Shown one piece after another: positions 1 to 11,900 of a stretch of DNA of 64,000 bases. Under the pieces are notes generated by a model. It searched no databases. It saw only the letters and a list, made by a program, of their open reading frames with translations, and was not told the DNA's origin. Position numbers and translations under genes: made by a program. The DNA is from Struthio camelus (Eukaryota > Chordata > Aves > Struthioniformes > Struthionidae): assembly GCF_040807025.1 (NCBI RefSeq), contig NC_090942.1:76055987-76119986 (forward strand). The letters run 5' to 3'. How positions within the stretch are numbered: the first letter of the stretch is position 1; every line of letters begins with the position of its first letter.

Positions 1-839
1 GCAACTCTATAGAGAAAATACGAGCAACCCCTTCCCTTTGCACTCAGCTATTTCATAATTTCTGTGCTATTCCATAATTAGCTTTTTATCTCTAGTTTTT
101 TCAACCGTGCTGTTTGCAGCTATGCTTCTGGTGGAGACTATGTTCTTTCCCACTGTTGGACTATGCGCCTGTGGTTTCCATTGACATCTCAGGTCTGACG
201 GGTGTTTCATCATCATCTAAAAAACTTTTTGCTCGGGGCCGTGAACACATGAAATTGTCCAACTTTTATTCCAAAAAGCAAGAAATCAACTGCGTTGTTA
301 CTACCACCTAGTGGTGGTCATGTTAGACTTGCAGCAAGCACTTTTATTATACAAAAGATGCTTCAGAAAAGGGGCCAATTATGAATAGTTTAAATAATGT
401 TTCTTTAATCTCATGGCTCTTTGTATGGAAATAAAAGGTTCACTTATTTTGCCACTTAGGCTGTTCTTAACTCGTTCTTTGTAATGAGTCAGGATGCTGA
501 GGAGTTCTCAGTGACTAACTTACAAATATCTTTTGAATAATTTAACATTAAGGCTCTTAATAAACCTTAATAAACAGCAGTCGTTTTCTCCATACAGAGG
601 AAGCTAGCCTACTGTCTTGACACTCCCAGTAACTGCCCTGGTCTCACTCTCAGCCTTCTTCCAGCACTCTTGGTAACTTCTGGGAGAGCAAGCTCAGCCT
701 AAGCATAGCCACCATGCCTGAGATGCAGCAGGGCTCTAGGAAAAGAGCTAGGAGTGAAAAGCATACAGTATGCAGCCAAAGAATAGGTTAGTAAAAGAGG
801 TTTATTTTTTAGTTTTCCAGCAGACTCTTCATGTTCATA
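1..839. other. Intergenic, no gene recognised
   Basis: AT-rich sequence with short open frames only. The one item of note is a CTCF-like motif on the minus strand at 302-314 (one core mismatch). Confidence 0.6.
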
Positions 840-1156
840 GCAGATCAGGTCCCCACCAGACTCTTCTCAGTGGTGTCCAGCGACAAAACGAGAGGCAATG
901 GGCACAAATTGAAACATAGGAATTTCCATCTGAACATGAAGAAAAATTTTCTTACTGTGAGGGTGACTAAGCACTGGAATAGGTTGTCGACAGAGATCAT
1001 GGAGTCTCCATCCTTGGAGATACTCAAAAGCCGTCTGGACAGGGTCCTTGGCAACACGCTGTAGGTGACCCCACTTGCAGAGAGGGATCGGACTAGATGA
1101 TCTGCAGAGGCCCCTTTCAAATCCTGCCGTTGTGTGAGTCTTTGTGCGACTCTATG
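840..1156 (+). mobile_element. CR1 LINE, 5'-truncated 3' end
   Basis: The sequence follows the avian CR1 3' end in order: a stretch like 'gggcacaaattgaaacatagg', then 'ctgaacatgaagaaaaa' with 'ctgtgagggtgac', then 'gagtctccatccttggaga', 'tggactagatgat' style sequence and 'cagaggcccctttcaa'. It finishes in a degenerate ATTCTRTG-like tail at about 1,156. The open frame across it (831-1064) is a by-product. This is the best-preserved repeat in the window and the main reason to call the host a bird. Confidence 0.9.
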
Positions 1157-4100
1157 TAAGTGTCAGGTCCATGCTTCCTTTAGAGTACACAGCTTCTAAT
1201 ACAGACTGAAGAACATGGGGAGGCAAAGCCTAAAAAGAGCGTCACTGAGGGTTACTGGGAATTTTGAGAAGAAGATATAACAAATAATGAAGTCTGTTAG
1301 ATAAGCATGGCCAGCGGTGAGAAACCTTTCATCAGTACAGCAGCTCCCAGCCTTCTCAATCTCCCAGACCTTAGGAGCTGGAGAAACAGCATTGACACGT
1401 GTTTCAGTGCATGAAAGATCAGAGACCAAGACTTTAAGTCAGATGGACACGCTCCAGGAATGTAAAAAGAGTAGGACAGGGGATGTGTATCAAGGGATGA
1501 ATACTGACACAGTGCATGAGATGGATGGGTGGAAAAGGGACAGATATCCCTGAAACCCATTTATTTCATATGCTATTTCACTGTGCTGTATCAGAGACTG
1601 AGACAAACACAGCTGATAGCATATCCTCTGTGCAATACTCCTTTATTTCTCCATCTCAAAATATCGCACTGCCAGGCAGTTGCAAGAAATAAGTCAATAA
1701 ATCAGCACTAAGTTATGAGGATTATGAGTGCATCGCCCGAGAGTGCTGTTGTAGTTTCATGTCTCCGATAATTTCATCCACAGTTGACGTATTTTAATGT
1801 AGGTGACAAGTCATTGTAATATATCAATATCACTAAAAGAACAAGAAAAATAAAAAGTTGGTAAGAGACTTAGTACATTTATAAATGTTCATTTTATTTT
1901 TCTTGATAGTTACTGACCAGACTTCTGCAAATAAGTTATTGGCTTTGCTTTTTAGGTATTACTTGCATCAATAATTTCTGTTCAGCCTCTGACCCCTGTC
2001 ACCTCCGTGTAAGAGAAAAAATTAGGTTTCCAACTTTTGAAGAAGGATATGTGATTTTAATGCTCACTTGCCACCAGAGGTCAGCATACAACTAGTGAAA
2101 AAACAGCTATTTCTGGCTTCGAAGGTTTAGAGGGGGAAGTCAGCAAGGAGCGGCATCCACCGGCTTCCTCCTTCAAGGAAGCAGGAATACATTTTACTCC
2201 CTGACTAATACATTTCAGCTTGACCCAGAAATCTTTTTCATAGCACCGCGGATCTGAACTGCGCTGGAACAAGAAGATTTCTTACCCCTGCCTGGAGCTA
2301 TTTTTCTAAGAAAAATATGGAGGTTTCTTGCCTCCTTTCTGAAAGTCATGGTCAAAGTGTTAGCATGTATCCTTCCAAAGAATCCCCCCCCCCAAAAAAC
2401 CCAAGCCCAAACCTCAAGGAGCTGTGCAGTAACAGGCATAAAAAGCCAACGGAATGGTATTACTTATAAAGATCATGACCAGAAAGCGTTCTGAAAACAT
2501 CATGCCTGATAATGACCCAAAGCATTTCCTTATCTTTCCAGATGTTTATAGTCTGAGCAACTTATCTCTAAATCTTAAGGGAGTCGAAGACAGGCAGGGT
2601 GTGATAGGAGCTGTTGTTCCTTGGCTGGGGTAGTCTGACAGCGTACCATGAGGTATTTACTCTTTGACCAAGCTTGTTCGGTTCAAAATATGCACATGAA
2701 GGAGGTCTCCTTATGCCTCTTCCACCTTGGAGGAACTCTCTTTCACGCGATTCCAGGAAGCTCAGGGCCCATGTGCCTTTTTTTTTGTGTGCTCCTCCTT
2801 CAGGCTGGCATGTGTCGTGCTAACCCAGGGTGTCCGCACCTAGCCCTGGCAGAAGGTGTAAAACAGTCCTGCACCTCTGCAACAGAGAAATCCCATAGCA
2901 AAGGCAATGTAGCTCTTCTGCACTGTGTGCCCTGGCACGTGTCCTATTGCTCATAGCCTTTGTGCTTTGGCAAGTGGCTTGGCTCAGCCTGGAGGATGAT
3001 TAAGCATAAGCACTGATTTTGCAAGGCCTAGGACTAGCCCAAGGATAGCTGTGAGTTTTTTCAAGCCTTGAAGAGATAGGGGTAATAGATGAATACAGGG
3101 TGTTGTGTGTATGGAAAGAGGTTTGGCTGACTCTTGATAGAGGGAGGAATCAGATGTTTCGAGCTATTCAAAATAATAGATAATTTAGTGGAGGTGGGTT
3201 GGGTGCTTGTTTTTCTTGTTTCTTATAATGCAATTAAGTGACAGACAGTAGACTTAAAAATAGCAGAAAGAAAATGATGTTTACCGAGTAGATAGTAAAC
3301 AGGGCTTTAAATATCTGAAGGAACACTCTCAACTTCCAGAGAAGCATAAGCTGGGATTTAAAAGAAGGAAAACAAGCATTTGTGCTTTGGAACGTGTGAG
3401 AATCATTAACTGATGGACATGAAGAGATGTCACATGTCCACTGTTCTACTAGAGGATTTCTTAAATTTTCTCTGAAGTGGTTAGTCCAGTTGATAATCAG
3501 AGAAAGGTTAGTGGGCTTTGATGAACAGTGTTGCAATACTATTGACTCCTGCAGGTCTTTAACCAGGGACCTGGCAGAGAGCTTTGTTACTTGCACAGCC
3601 AACTTCTTTCACTATTAGAACCTACACACAAGCACATGAGGAGTGTATCTGGCTAAAACTGAACCCACTACTTAGTCTGCTGATTTCAGCTCATGCAGCT
3701 TTTGCTGATGCGAAGGCCCGTGTAGCCTTGGGACTGAATTTCCTCCTAGGTGATGCTGGCTCACAACCAGCTCCACAGAGGCACAGCCGGGCTTTTCATT
3801 CGGTCCTCATCCCTCTGGGCTAAGCACCTGCACCCCTGCAAGTACGGATGGACTGGGATGAACGTGGTAAAGTGGGCAGCAAAGCACCCATGGGTGACGG
3901 AGGCCCTGGAATTTCAGATAGCTTTCTTGGGAGAAATGCCCTCATACCACATCATGAATCTGGATTCACTGAAACAAGAGGAAGCTCCTCATTTTTCTAT
4001 TAGCTGTTCCATCCAGCATTAAAAACTACAACTGAACACAATTCCTGACACAGACAAGGCTGTGATTTTCAACTTGGTCGGTAGATGTCAGTGATGCACA

Positions 4101-5564
4101 AACATACTCACGCATGGACAAATTTGGAAGCAAGAAGGCTTCAAGAAAAAAAGCCAGCTTCCTTTTTCCTCTGTGGAGTCAATACACAGCCAGTGGAAGG
4201 GAGAAGAGCTTATATATCAGAGGGAAAATGTTCCCTGCAAACATTTGAGATTCCTATATCTCACTTGCAAATATGATAGAACAGCAAAACTGGACAGTGC
4301 CAATGCAGGGACAGTCATTTATCATTTCAGTCTGAGTTTTGGAAAATTTTGCTTCATTCTTTGTGAAAACACACATTATCACCTTCCCTTTTCAGACTAG
4401 TACCCCACACACTGCTGTAACAGTTAAATGGATATTATGGTTTAGTTATTAGGCTAATGTCAAATCTTGCCTCTACTGAAAACTATTTAAAAGGACTGAT
4501 TCATTACACTTTAGTGCAGCTTATAGTAGCTTGTTAATAGCATGGTTTATTTTGCTAATCTAATTAAATCAAGTAAGCAAAACAGAACATCTCACTCAGG
4601 AACAAATAAATTGTGACTTTTTAATCCTTCAGAACCCTTATCATTTCACAGCTTGCTGAATTGCAATACCATATTGGAAAACTATTTCTAAAAATCTGCA
4701 GCCCACCCTGGAGAGTCCTTGGTTAATTACTTCAAGTCCCCTTTTGTACGGAGGGAAGCACCAGTTGCAATAAGTGTGTCAAAATGCTAAAGGGCAACAT
4801 CTTGACAAATCATTGAGAACCCTTATCTTCCTTATGCGGGAGGCTGCAAGTCCCTCACCTCTGAATTTCTCCCCTGTTCCATGAAATGCAAGTAGAAGCA
4901 CTGTGTGCTAAAGCTGGGAAAACCCCAGGCCCAACCACGGATTGGGATAGGATTGGTAACTCTCGGACAAAGGGTTTCAAAAAATGAAGGTGAGAAGTGG
5001 AAAACTTTGCATTATGAATAAAAGTGTAATACTTGGTCAAAGAGGGAATGGGAACAGAAGAATGTTCAAAATCAAGTCAATGCAAACAAAGTTTGAGGGA
5101 CAGTTGTGCCATTAACATTTGAACTGTCTTTGGCTTAAAACTCTGTTTTAGACAGAGGCATGAATACTAACTCTGACCACAGCTTCTAACATGCAACATG
5201 CACAGTGGAGGCACAAGCTACAGTTCGGTTAGACCCTGTGCACGCCCTGGTGAGACCATACAGACATAGGAGGACTGCCTGAATGCAGTGTCCAGAGTAC
5301 AGCAGTGTGACAGCCGTCACGAGGAACAAAATGGGACTTATTCCACAGCTATTAATGGTTGCAGGGAAGTAAGTGCAGCTCAGCTAGCTATGCTTTGTAA
5401 CACCTCCTTGCTGGGCCACATTTCAGTAGGCAATAATTCTTTTGTATGTAACCTGTGCAGCTACATGTCCATACATGTGCTCTGAACGATTTAGATCCGT
5501 GGCCATGTCTGCATTCCTCCTGTCTGACATGAATAGATTGACAAGACACTGACAAGCAGCCCGG
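1157..5564. other. Intergenic, no gene recognised
   Basis: No ORF with recognisable homology. It contains a 10-C run at 2,384-2,393, a CTCF-like motif at 2,071-2,083 and a weak MIR-like stretch at 4,835-4,910 ('gcaagtccctcacctct' style). A 122-codon open frame on the minus strand (3,234-3,602) has no family features and no gene context. Confidence 0.6.
2071..2083 (+). promoter_or_regulatory. CTCF-like motif
   Basis: CCACCAGAGGTCA matches the CTCF core CCASYAGRKGGCR at all but one position (T for G at position 11). Such motifs also occur by chance in a window this size, so occupancy is unproven. Confidence 0.3.
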
Positions 5565-5998
5565 AGACTTGCAGAGGGTCGCCAAGATGATTAGAGGCCT
5601 GGAGCATATGCTGCAAGAGGAGAGGCAGAGGGAGCCAGGCTTGTCTAGCCTGGAGATGCCTTGGGGAGATCTGTTCGCAATCTTCCACCACTTCACGGGA
5701 GAGGAGGCAGAGTCAGGCTCTTGGAGGTGCTCAGCAAGAGGCAACAGCGGCAAGATGCAGCAGAAGAAATTATGACTAGATTAAGGAAAAAAAATTCTGC
5801 CACCAGACTGCCCAGAGAAATCTCCAGCATTGGAAAATCTCATTTCGTTACACCATTGTGAAATCTCCATCGTTGGAGCTGTTCAGAATTTGACCAGACA
5901 TGGCCCTGAACAATCTGCTGTTACTTTGAAAGAGCCCTACTTTAAGCAGGATATTGGGCTAGATGAACTCCAGAGGGCTCTTCCAATGCAAATTACAC
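5565..5998 (+). mobile_element. CR1 LINE, degraded 3' end
   Basis: It begins with a CR1-typical stretch around 'aagatgattagaggcctggagcat' and 'gaggagaggcagagggagcc'. It continues through a diverged middle with an inserted A run. It ends with 'gatattgggctagatgaactccagagggc' style sequence and 'ttccaatgcaaatta' near 5,998. Same strand as the copy at 840. It is more diverged, hence probably older, and not coding. Confidence 0.85.
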
Positions 5999-8900
5999 TT
6001 TGATGCTATTTTTCACACAAATATTTGGGGAATGTTTGTCCTTCCTAACCACACTTGCATTCGCATGCAACTATAAATGTATAAAGCAGGAACTTTATAC
6101 CTGCTATTGCTTACTCCTTATTGCTCACTTGCTTTTGTTATTCATTGCCTCCTTGGACAAGAGAGTAAATCAAAGAGAGAAAGTGTTCCTGGTAACACCA
6201 ATTGCTACTCATCTGCCATGAATACCAAGCAGTGGAAGTGAATATTTTATTATTATCCACTATAAATTGGTATTTGCTTTTTGGGAATGGTTCCACAGCT
6301 TTTCTCCCCGCATGTTCATACAACTACGCTGGCCAGCTGTGTTCCATCTAGCCAAAATTGTTAATTATGCAAAGCACACAAAACCCACAGAGATAGTTCT
6401 TAATGTGCATTTAAACCAGTAATGGTTGTTGAAGTCCTTGTGCCAGCAAACTTTTCAGTATTTTTCCCAGGTAGTTTAATAAGACAGAGCACCGCTTAAC
6501 GGCAGGCCTACTATATAAAGTGGTGCTCCACAGAGTTGTTCTGGTTTCTATATTAAAGCATACACAAGGCCCCCTGTGGTACCCAGGGGATTATTATCAC
6601 TTCCCATGCACTGCTGGTTTGTTGAATAGTCCCAAGCCAGTAACTGGTTAATCAAGAAGAAAGAAAAAACTGATGCAAGCTCATTGTAATACATGCAATA
6701 CTCCTTTTGTTCTGACTTTGCCTTTCTCATATGACTCACACTCTTCCTGAAGTTTCTGAACAGTCTGAGTACTCCTCATGGGAAGTCTATGGGATAATGG
6801 ATTGGCACCACAGGAGAAATTAGTACCATAGGAGAAACTGGCATCAGAGGAAGGATGCAGTCGTAAGCTGGCACCATGCCATCTGGGTAGGAAAAAAAGA
6901 TACTTTAAAACCCTTGAGCTCAGCAATGAACATCTAACAAGTTTCTTGACAGGCAGTATAGGAAGGCACCAGGTGGCCTGCTCTCTTTGTACATCTTCAT
7001 TAGTTCTTCCTAGCATGGATTTATACCTTTCCTACAAACTAATTGTCTTTCCAATTTTTTTCTAAAATCTTGTGTTAGACATCTCAGTAGACTATGGTCC
7101 CTCTCAGAACAATAAAGGAGGATCAGACTGGCTCAGAGCACTAGAAATTTCCAAATTTTTTCAATTTTCAAACCAGTAAAGAGCCACTGACAATATTAAT
7201 TCTTTTACACGATAAGCCAACAAAAAAGCTTTGCTTGCTTATTTTTCTGTTGACACACCCACACACATATGTGCACATCCAGACCCAGATCCACAAACCC
7301 CAGTTTGAAAATTGCTTTTTCCTAAAGGCATTCTCTGACAGCAGTCATTGCCAGACATTTCAGAAAGGTGTGTGTGTGAGGGGAGCTATTTTGAATATAC
7401 AAGTCAATGGAGGAAGTGTCTGTCTAATCTCAGACAGTTAGAAAATGACTCACTCTTATGAACAAGAGCATGCATTTCTCATAACCCTGTATAATATAAT
7501 GGTAGATGCTATCAGTCACGTATGCCAGGTCCTTTTAACTTGCTATTGCATCCTGACCTTGCTTAAATGTTGCAATATCAAGAGGCAGCTTTCCATAGAC
7601 TGACTCTGCACAGCACAGAATGGTACTTCTTTCTGTAAGTTTTTATTTTCCCAGTTCTTCATTAGTGCCTCTGACTCGGAAAGGCTTTCTTTAAAAGAAA
7701 AAAACAAAGCCTTTTGGAAAGAAATGTACAGAGTCAGGGAATAAGTGAGATCACAGAAAAAAAGTTCACAAATTGCCTTCAGGCAGTCCTTGCCATGCTC
7801 ATGCTAAAAGCTCACTACACAGCTACTCTTGCAAACAATGTTTAAGCCTGCTTTCCTGGCTATTTTTAGGAATTAACCTCTCTAAAACCCCGTACCTCCC
7901 TTTGTAGCTACAGCACAAGCCAATAACATGAAGCACTTCAAAATCAGACTTTCATACCCTTGCTTTTTTCCTACAAACTTGCTCCATGGCAATGTTTCCC
8001 TTTAAAGAGAGTTCTTCTCGTGCCACCCAAATGAACAAACTCTCCTGCAGAACTGCAGACAGCTGAGTCTCCCTGGAGCGAGCGCAGGCTTGCTATAAAA
8101 GGAGACGAGCAGAACTCACTTTTTCTTTTTAAGAAAAATAAGGTTGGGCAATGTTTTTACGCTGTATACACAATATACGTATACATTTAGGATGTGTGCT
8201 GGGAAGGTGTTATAAGTTGGGGTCTAACAACCCAGTGGAACTTTCCTTTATAATCATCTTGACAGTGTTACTAGTTCCACATGTTTAAAAATCATTAAGC
8301 AGTCTACTGTTTCTGAAATAGTGTAGTTTTGCTAAGGCTGTTGTTTTCTGTTATATCCCCTGGTTTGGCTCTTGATAAGGTGCGTTTGTCAGTTTTGTTT
8401 CTGTTCCTCTGCAGAGAAAGGGAGTGACTGAGGGGAAAAACCGTCTCTTCAGAGTGCCACTGAGACTCCCTCGTGTACTTGGATGTTTCAAAAACCTGTG
8501 CTTCTGCAAAAAATCCTCACCCTCTTGTGTGAACTGGCAATGGCTTCATCCTAAATAGGGTTTCCTTTTTTTGTTCTTTCTCTGTTATCTCGTATCTCTG
8601 GGATAGTAACCTGATGTTCATGGCAGTGGTAGATTTTTGCTTAGCCCACGCATTTATTTTTTTTAAAAAAAGACAAAATGATTGCTTAGTGGTGACTTCT
8701 TAAAACATGGGATTGAGTTACTGCTGCACTTCCCCTTCAGCATATTGCATAATCACTTAAAGCGTTTGGAGATAATTTTATTGCTATTGTGTCTGGGTAA
8801 TTCTTATGAAACTGAGGATGCAGAAAAGAGGAGAAAGCAAACAAAAAATAGAATTAGAAACCTTTTCTGGAACCTGTGCTTGTTGCACTACTGTATATTC

Positions 8901-11900
8901 CTTACCTATCTGCTGAATGATTCTGCACATATTCCATATCAATCAGTTGGGTACTGCTAAGCAGAAGATCCCTAAGGGGTCAGGTTCTTTGCTGCTAGCA
9001 AAACATACCTACCTATTCAAAGGCGTCTCTTCCCCTCCAGCACCTCCCTCCCCCGTCCCTCCCCAAAAGCTATTTGCCTCCCGCAGGGCAGGATGTAGGT
9101 AATTACCAAAGGGAGGGTAAAACAACAGTGACAGCCATGAGCAGTGTAAGGAGCAACTTTACGCAGAGCTTCTTATACAGTTCTTGTCAGCACAGGAATC
9201 TGGGCAAAGGTGAATTTTGCAACAGGAAGCAAAACTACGTTTATGGTTCACGTTGCATTTGTCTGATGCAGCGAACTGTAGCAGTTGGAACATTTTAATC
9301 CTTAACTCTGTTGACAAGCTGCCTAAATTTGTGAACATTTCTGTGCTGAGGATGCCATACCACCACGGAAATATACTCCAGCTTTCTTTTCACAAGTTTG
9401 TCCTTTTGCCATTTGCACTGTGCTGTCAGTCATGAGAGTAATAAGTTTTGTCTTCTTTTGGCATATGGGTGACTGAATTGTTATAAAGCATGTGAGCTTC
9501 TTAGGCATAAGCAGATAAATTTGCTATGAATTTCCCATCCATTTATGATTATGGTGATCAGGCCATTCTCCACACTTGTAGGAACAGTTACTTGTTTGTG
9601 GAAAGGGCTGAGGAAAAGAAGGCTAAACACAGGCCAACCGAAAGCAGCTCAGAAATATTATGTTACCGTCTTCGGGTTTTTTTGTAAAAACATAGACTAA
9701 GTAGGCAGAAAAAAGTATTGCAGCCTTTTTTTTTTCAGAAGATAAATATCTTGCCATCTGGGAGAAAGATGGATTGCAACAGGGAGAAGAAAGGTGCTTT
9801 GCCAAACCCCCAGCTGAATTTTGTATTGCTAAGCGTTATGCCAGCTTCCAAAATTAGCAGCTTTTAAGTCAGAGTTTGTAGTGGTAGGTTTCAACTGACG
9901 GCTGTCTCTGGGCTACATTTTTCTCGTGTTAACTACAAAGGAAGTAGGGTTGCAAAGTCCTACTTGTGCTTTTCCAACACACCTCTCAACGCTCCAGAGT
10001 ACAGCCAGACATCCTCAGGCACAGCAGCGCAAGCTATAAGTAAGCCTGAAGGGAGCTGTGTGAGGCAAAAGTGGTCCAAACCTTCCCAGAGAAAGTGTTG
10101 CTTAAGAACATCGTTGAACCCTTGTCGCACTGTGTGCAGTTGTAGGTGTAGGTGTAGGATAGAGGGATATGGAAAAGAGGATGCTGGGCAGAGTGGGGCC
10201 ATTGGCACAGACATGGGTGAGGTTGTCCACACTAGAGGAAAGAGCAGCCCTGCTCGATCCCTGTCCTCAAAATCTGCTCTAAACAAAGCTCCTCCAGATG
10301 CTAACCCAGATATCAAACAGCATCAGGGAAAAATGATCCTTCTGGAGTCCAGGTAGGTAGAAACATCAGTCCTTGCTGCAAATATCACAAGAGGAAGGTT
10401 GCCCTGCTTTGGTTTACATCTAATTCTCTGCAAAGCTGTGGAAATAATCTGGTGTTCACTTGCTTCATTGTTCATGCCAGTTTCCAGAGAATTCAGCCCA
10501 TTACAGTTATCATCTGTGCCCTACCTCATCTATTCCTGTCACCTGAAATCTTAATACAAATTTTCCTGTAAAAGAAAGTAACTAAGTCAAATGTACCTTA
10601 TTCTCTGTTGACAGTCTTTCTAACAGTTTGAGAGATCTTTTCTTTTTTTTTTTTTTTTTGCTTGTTTGCTGGAAATTGCCCTAGCTTTGCTGCTACAGAA
10701 ATAAATTGTAACAGATGTCTCAGCTCCCACATGGAGCTATGAGAATCATGTTCAGGCACCATGCAGAAGCTCAGTGGAGGCTGGGAACTGAGCATGGGCC
10801 TGTGAATCAGCAGCTTTGGGCTCTTTTTTCGGTGCTGGCCAACTTTAGGTAAAACGAGACAAGGTCCTTAGCTCTTGCAGAAAAGGCTACTCATCTGTGG
10901 TACTTCTGGGGACGTCCTAGATGTGGTGAGCAGCCCTATTCCAAATGAATTCAGCATAGCAATGAAAACTGGGCTTTTCCTACTCTGAGTCAGGCAGCTG
11001 GAGTTAATGGTACCAGCTAGTTTTTTTCTCCATTGTGTCATTGTTTATCCAGCAATAGGAAACGTTACTCTCCTCAAGAGGTGATGTGAGGCATAAGTAA
11101 CCTCTATTTGTAAAGCACTCAGTGGTGCTTGACTGCAAGCTAGTAGGAAAGCGTAACCCTTGACTACCAGCAGCACCAGGATCTGCGTAACAGCTTGGCT
11201 CTGCAAGCAATAACAGCTATATAATGACATGGCAATAATTGCTTATTATCTCAGAGCAGCTAACTCTATAAGGCAGATGACTTGTTTGGAGTGGCAATAC
11301 GACATGTGTTTGATCACTGAAGCCTTATCAGCAGTAATGGGCCATACCTAAGAGCAGCTGCCTGAATGAGAGGAACCTTCTACTCTGAAAATGCGAGAAG
11401 CAGCCACTCTGATGGCTCACCTGACTCAAAGCGGAGCTTAAACATTCTGTTATTTTCCTGTATGCTCAGAGCTAGGAACTGTCCAAACAGCATGAAGACA
11501 GTGGCCCAGAAAGCTTATTATCTCCAATAGGAGACAATAGATGGAGACAGATCAAATGGAGTACAGAAGGAAGCAATGTGACAGCATTAGGCAGTGAAAC
11601 TTATATCACCCTGCGGTCTTAACCATTTTCCAAGCTTTTACTGGCATCGCTGCAGGAAAGCTCTGAAGAGATCAGATGAAACAGGGGAATGGGAGGAGTG
11701 GAAAGATACACTTCTCTAAATATTCGCTATTCAGTGATTTGGGCATCATCTCATTGAAGCTGAGGGACGTAACACATGCCTGCCATTCAAACTGAATGCA
11801 ACTACAGGCATCTAGATGGTATTTGATCAAGAGAAGGGAAATAAGAGAAAGGCCACAGAAGACAGCAAAAACCTGGGCACACACTTCCTGGATGACCCTG

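Noticed and set aside
302..314. CTCF-like motif on the minus strand
   Set aside because: One mismatch at a conserved core C and a poor upstream flank; weaker than the other two matches.
831..1064. 77-codon open frame on the + strand
   Set aside because: It is a translation of the CR1 3' end and not a gene.
3234..3602. 122-codon open frame on the minus strand
   Set aside because: It ends in a hydrophobic run but shows no family motif, promoter or splice context. It may be part of an unrecognised old repeat.
4835..4910. MIR-like stretch ('ctgcaagtccctcacctctg', 'aatttctcccctg')
   Set aside because: A short, diverged match with no tail; left as a note only.
6512..6520. TATATAAAG motif as a promoter
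   Set aside because: No initiator or GC-rich context beside it; expected by chance in AT-rich DNA.
9960..10356. Overlapping 130-codon (+) and 118-codon (-) open frames
   Set aside because: No recognisable domain, no splice context and low-complexity composition; open on both strands, which suggests chance.
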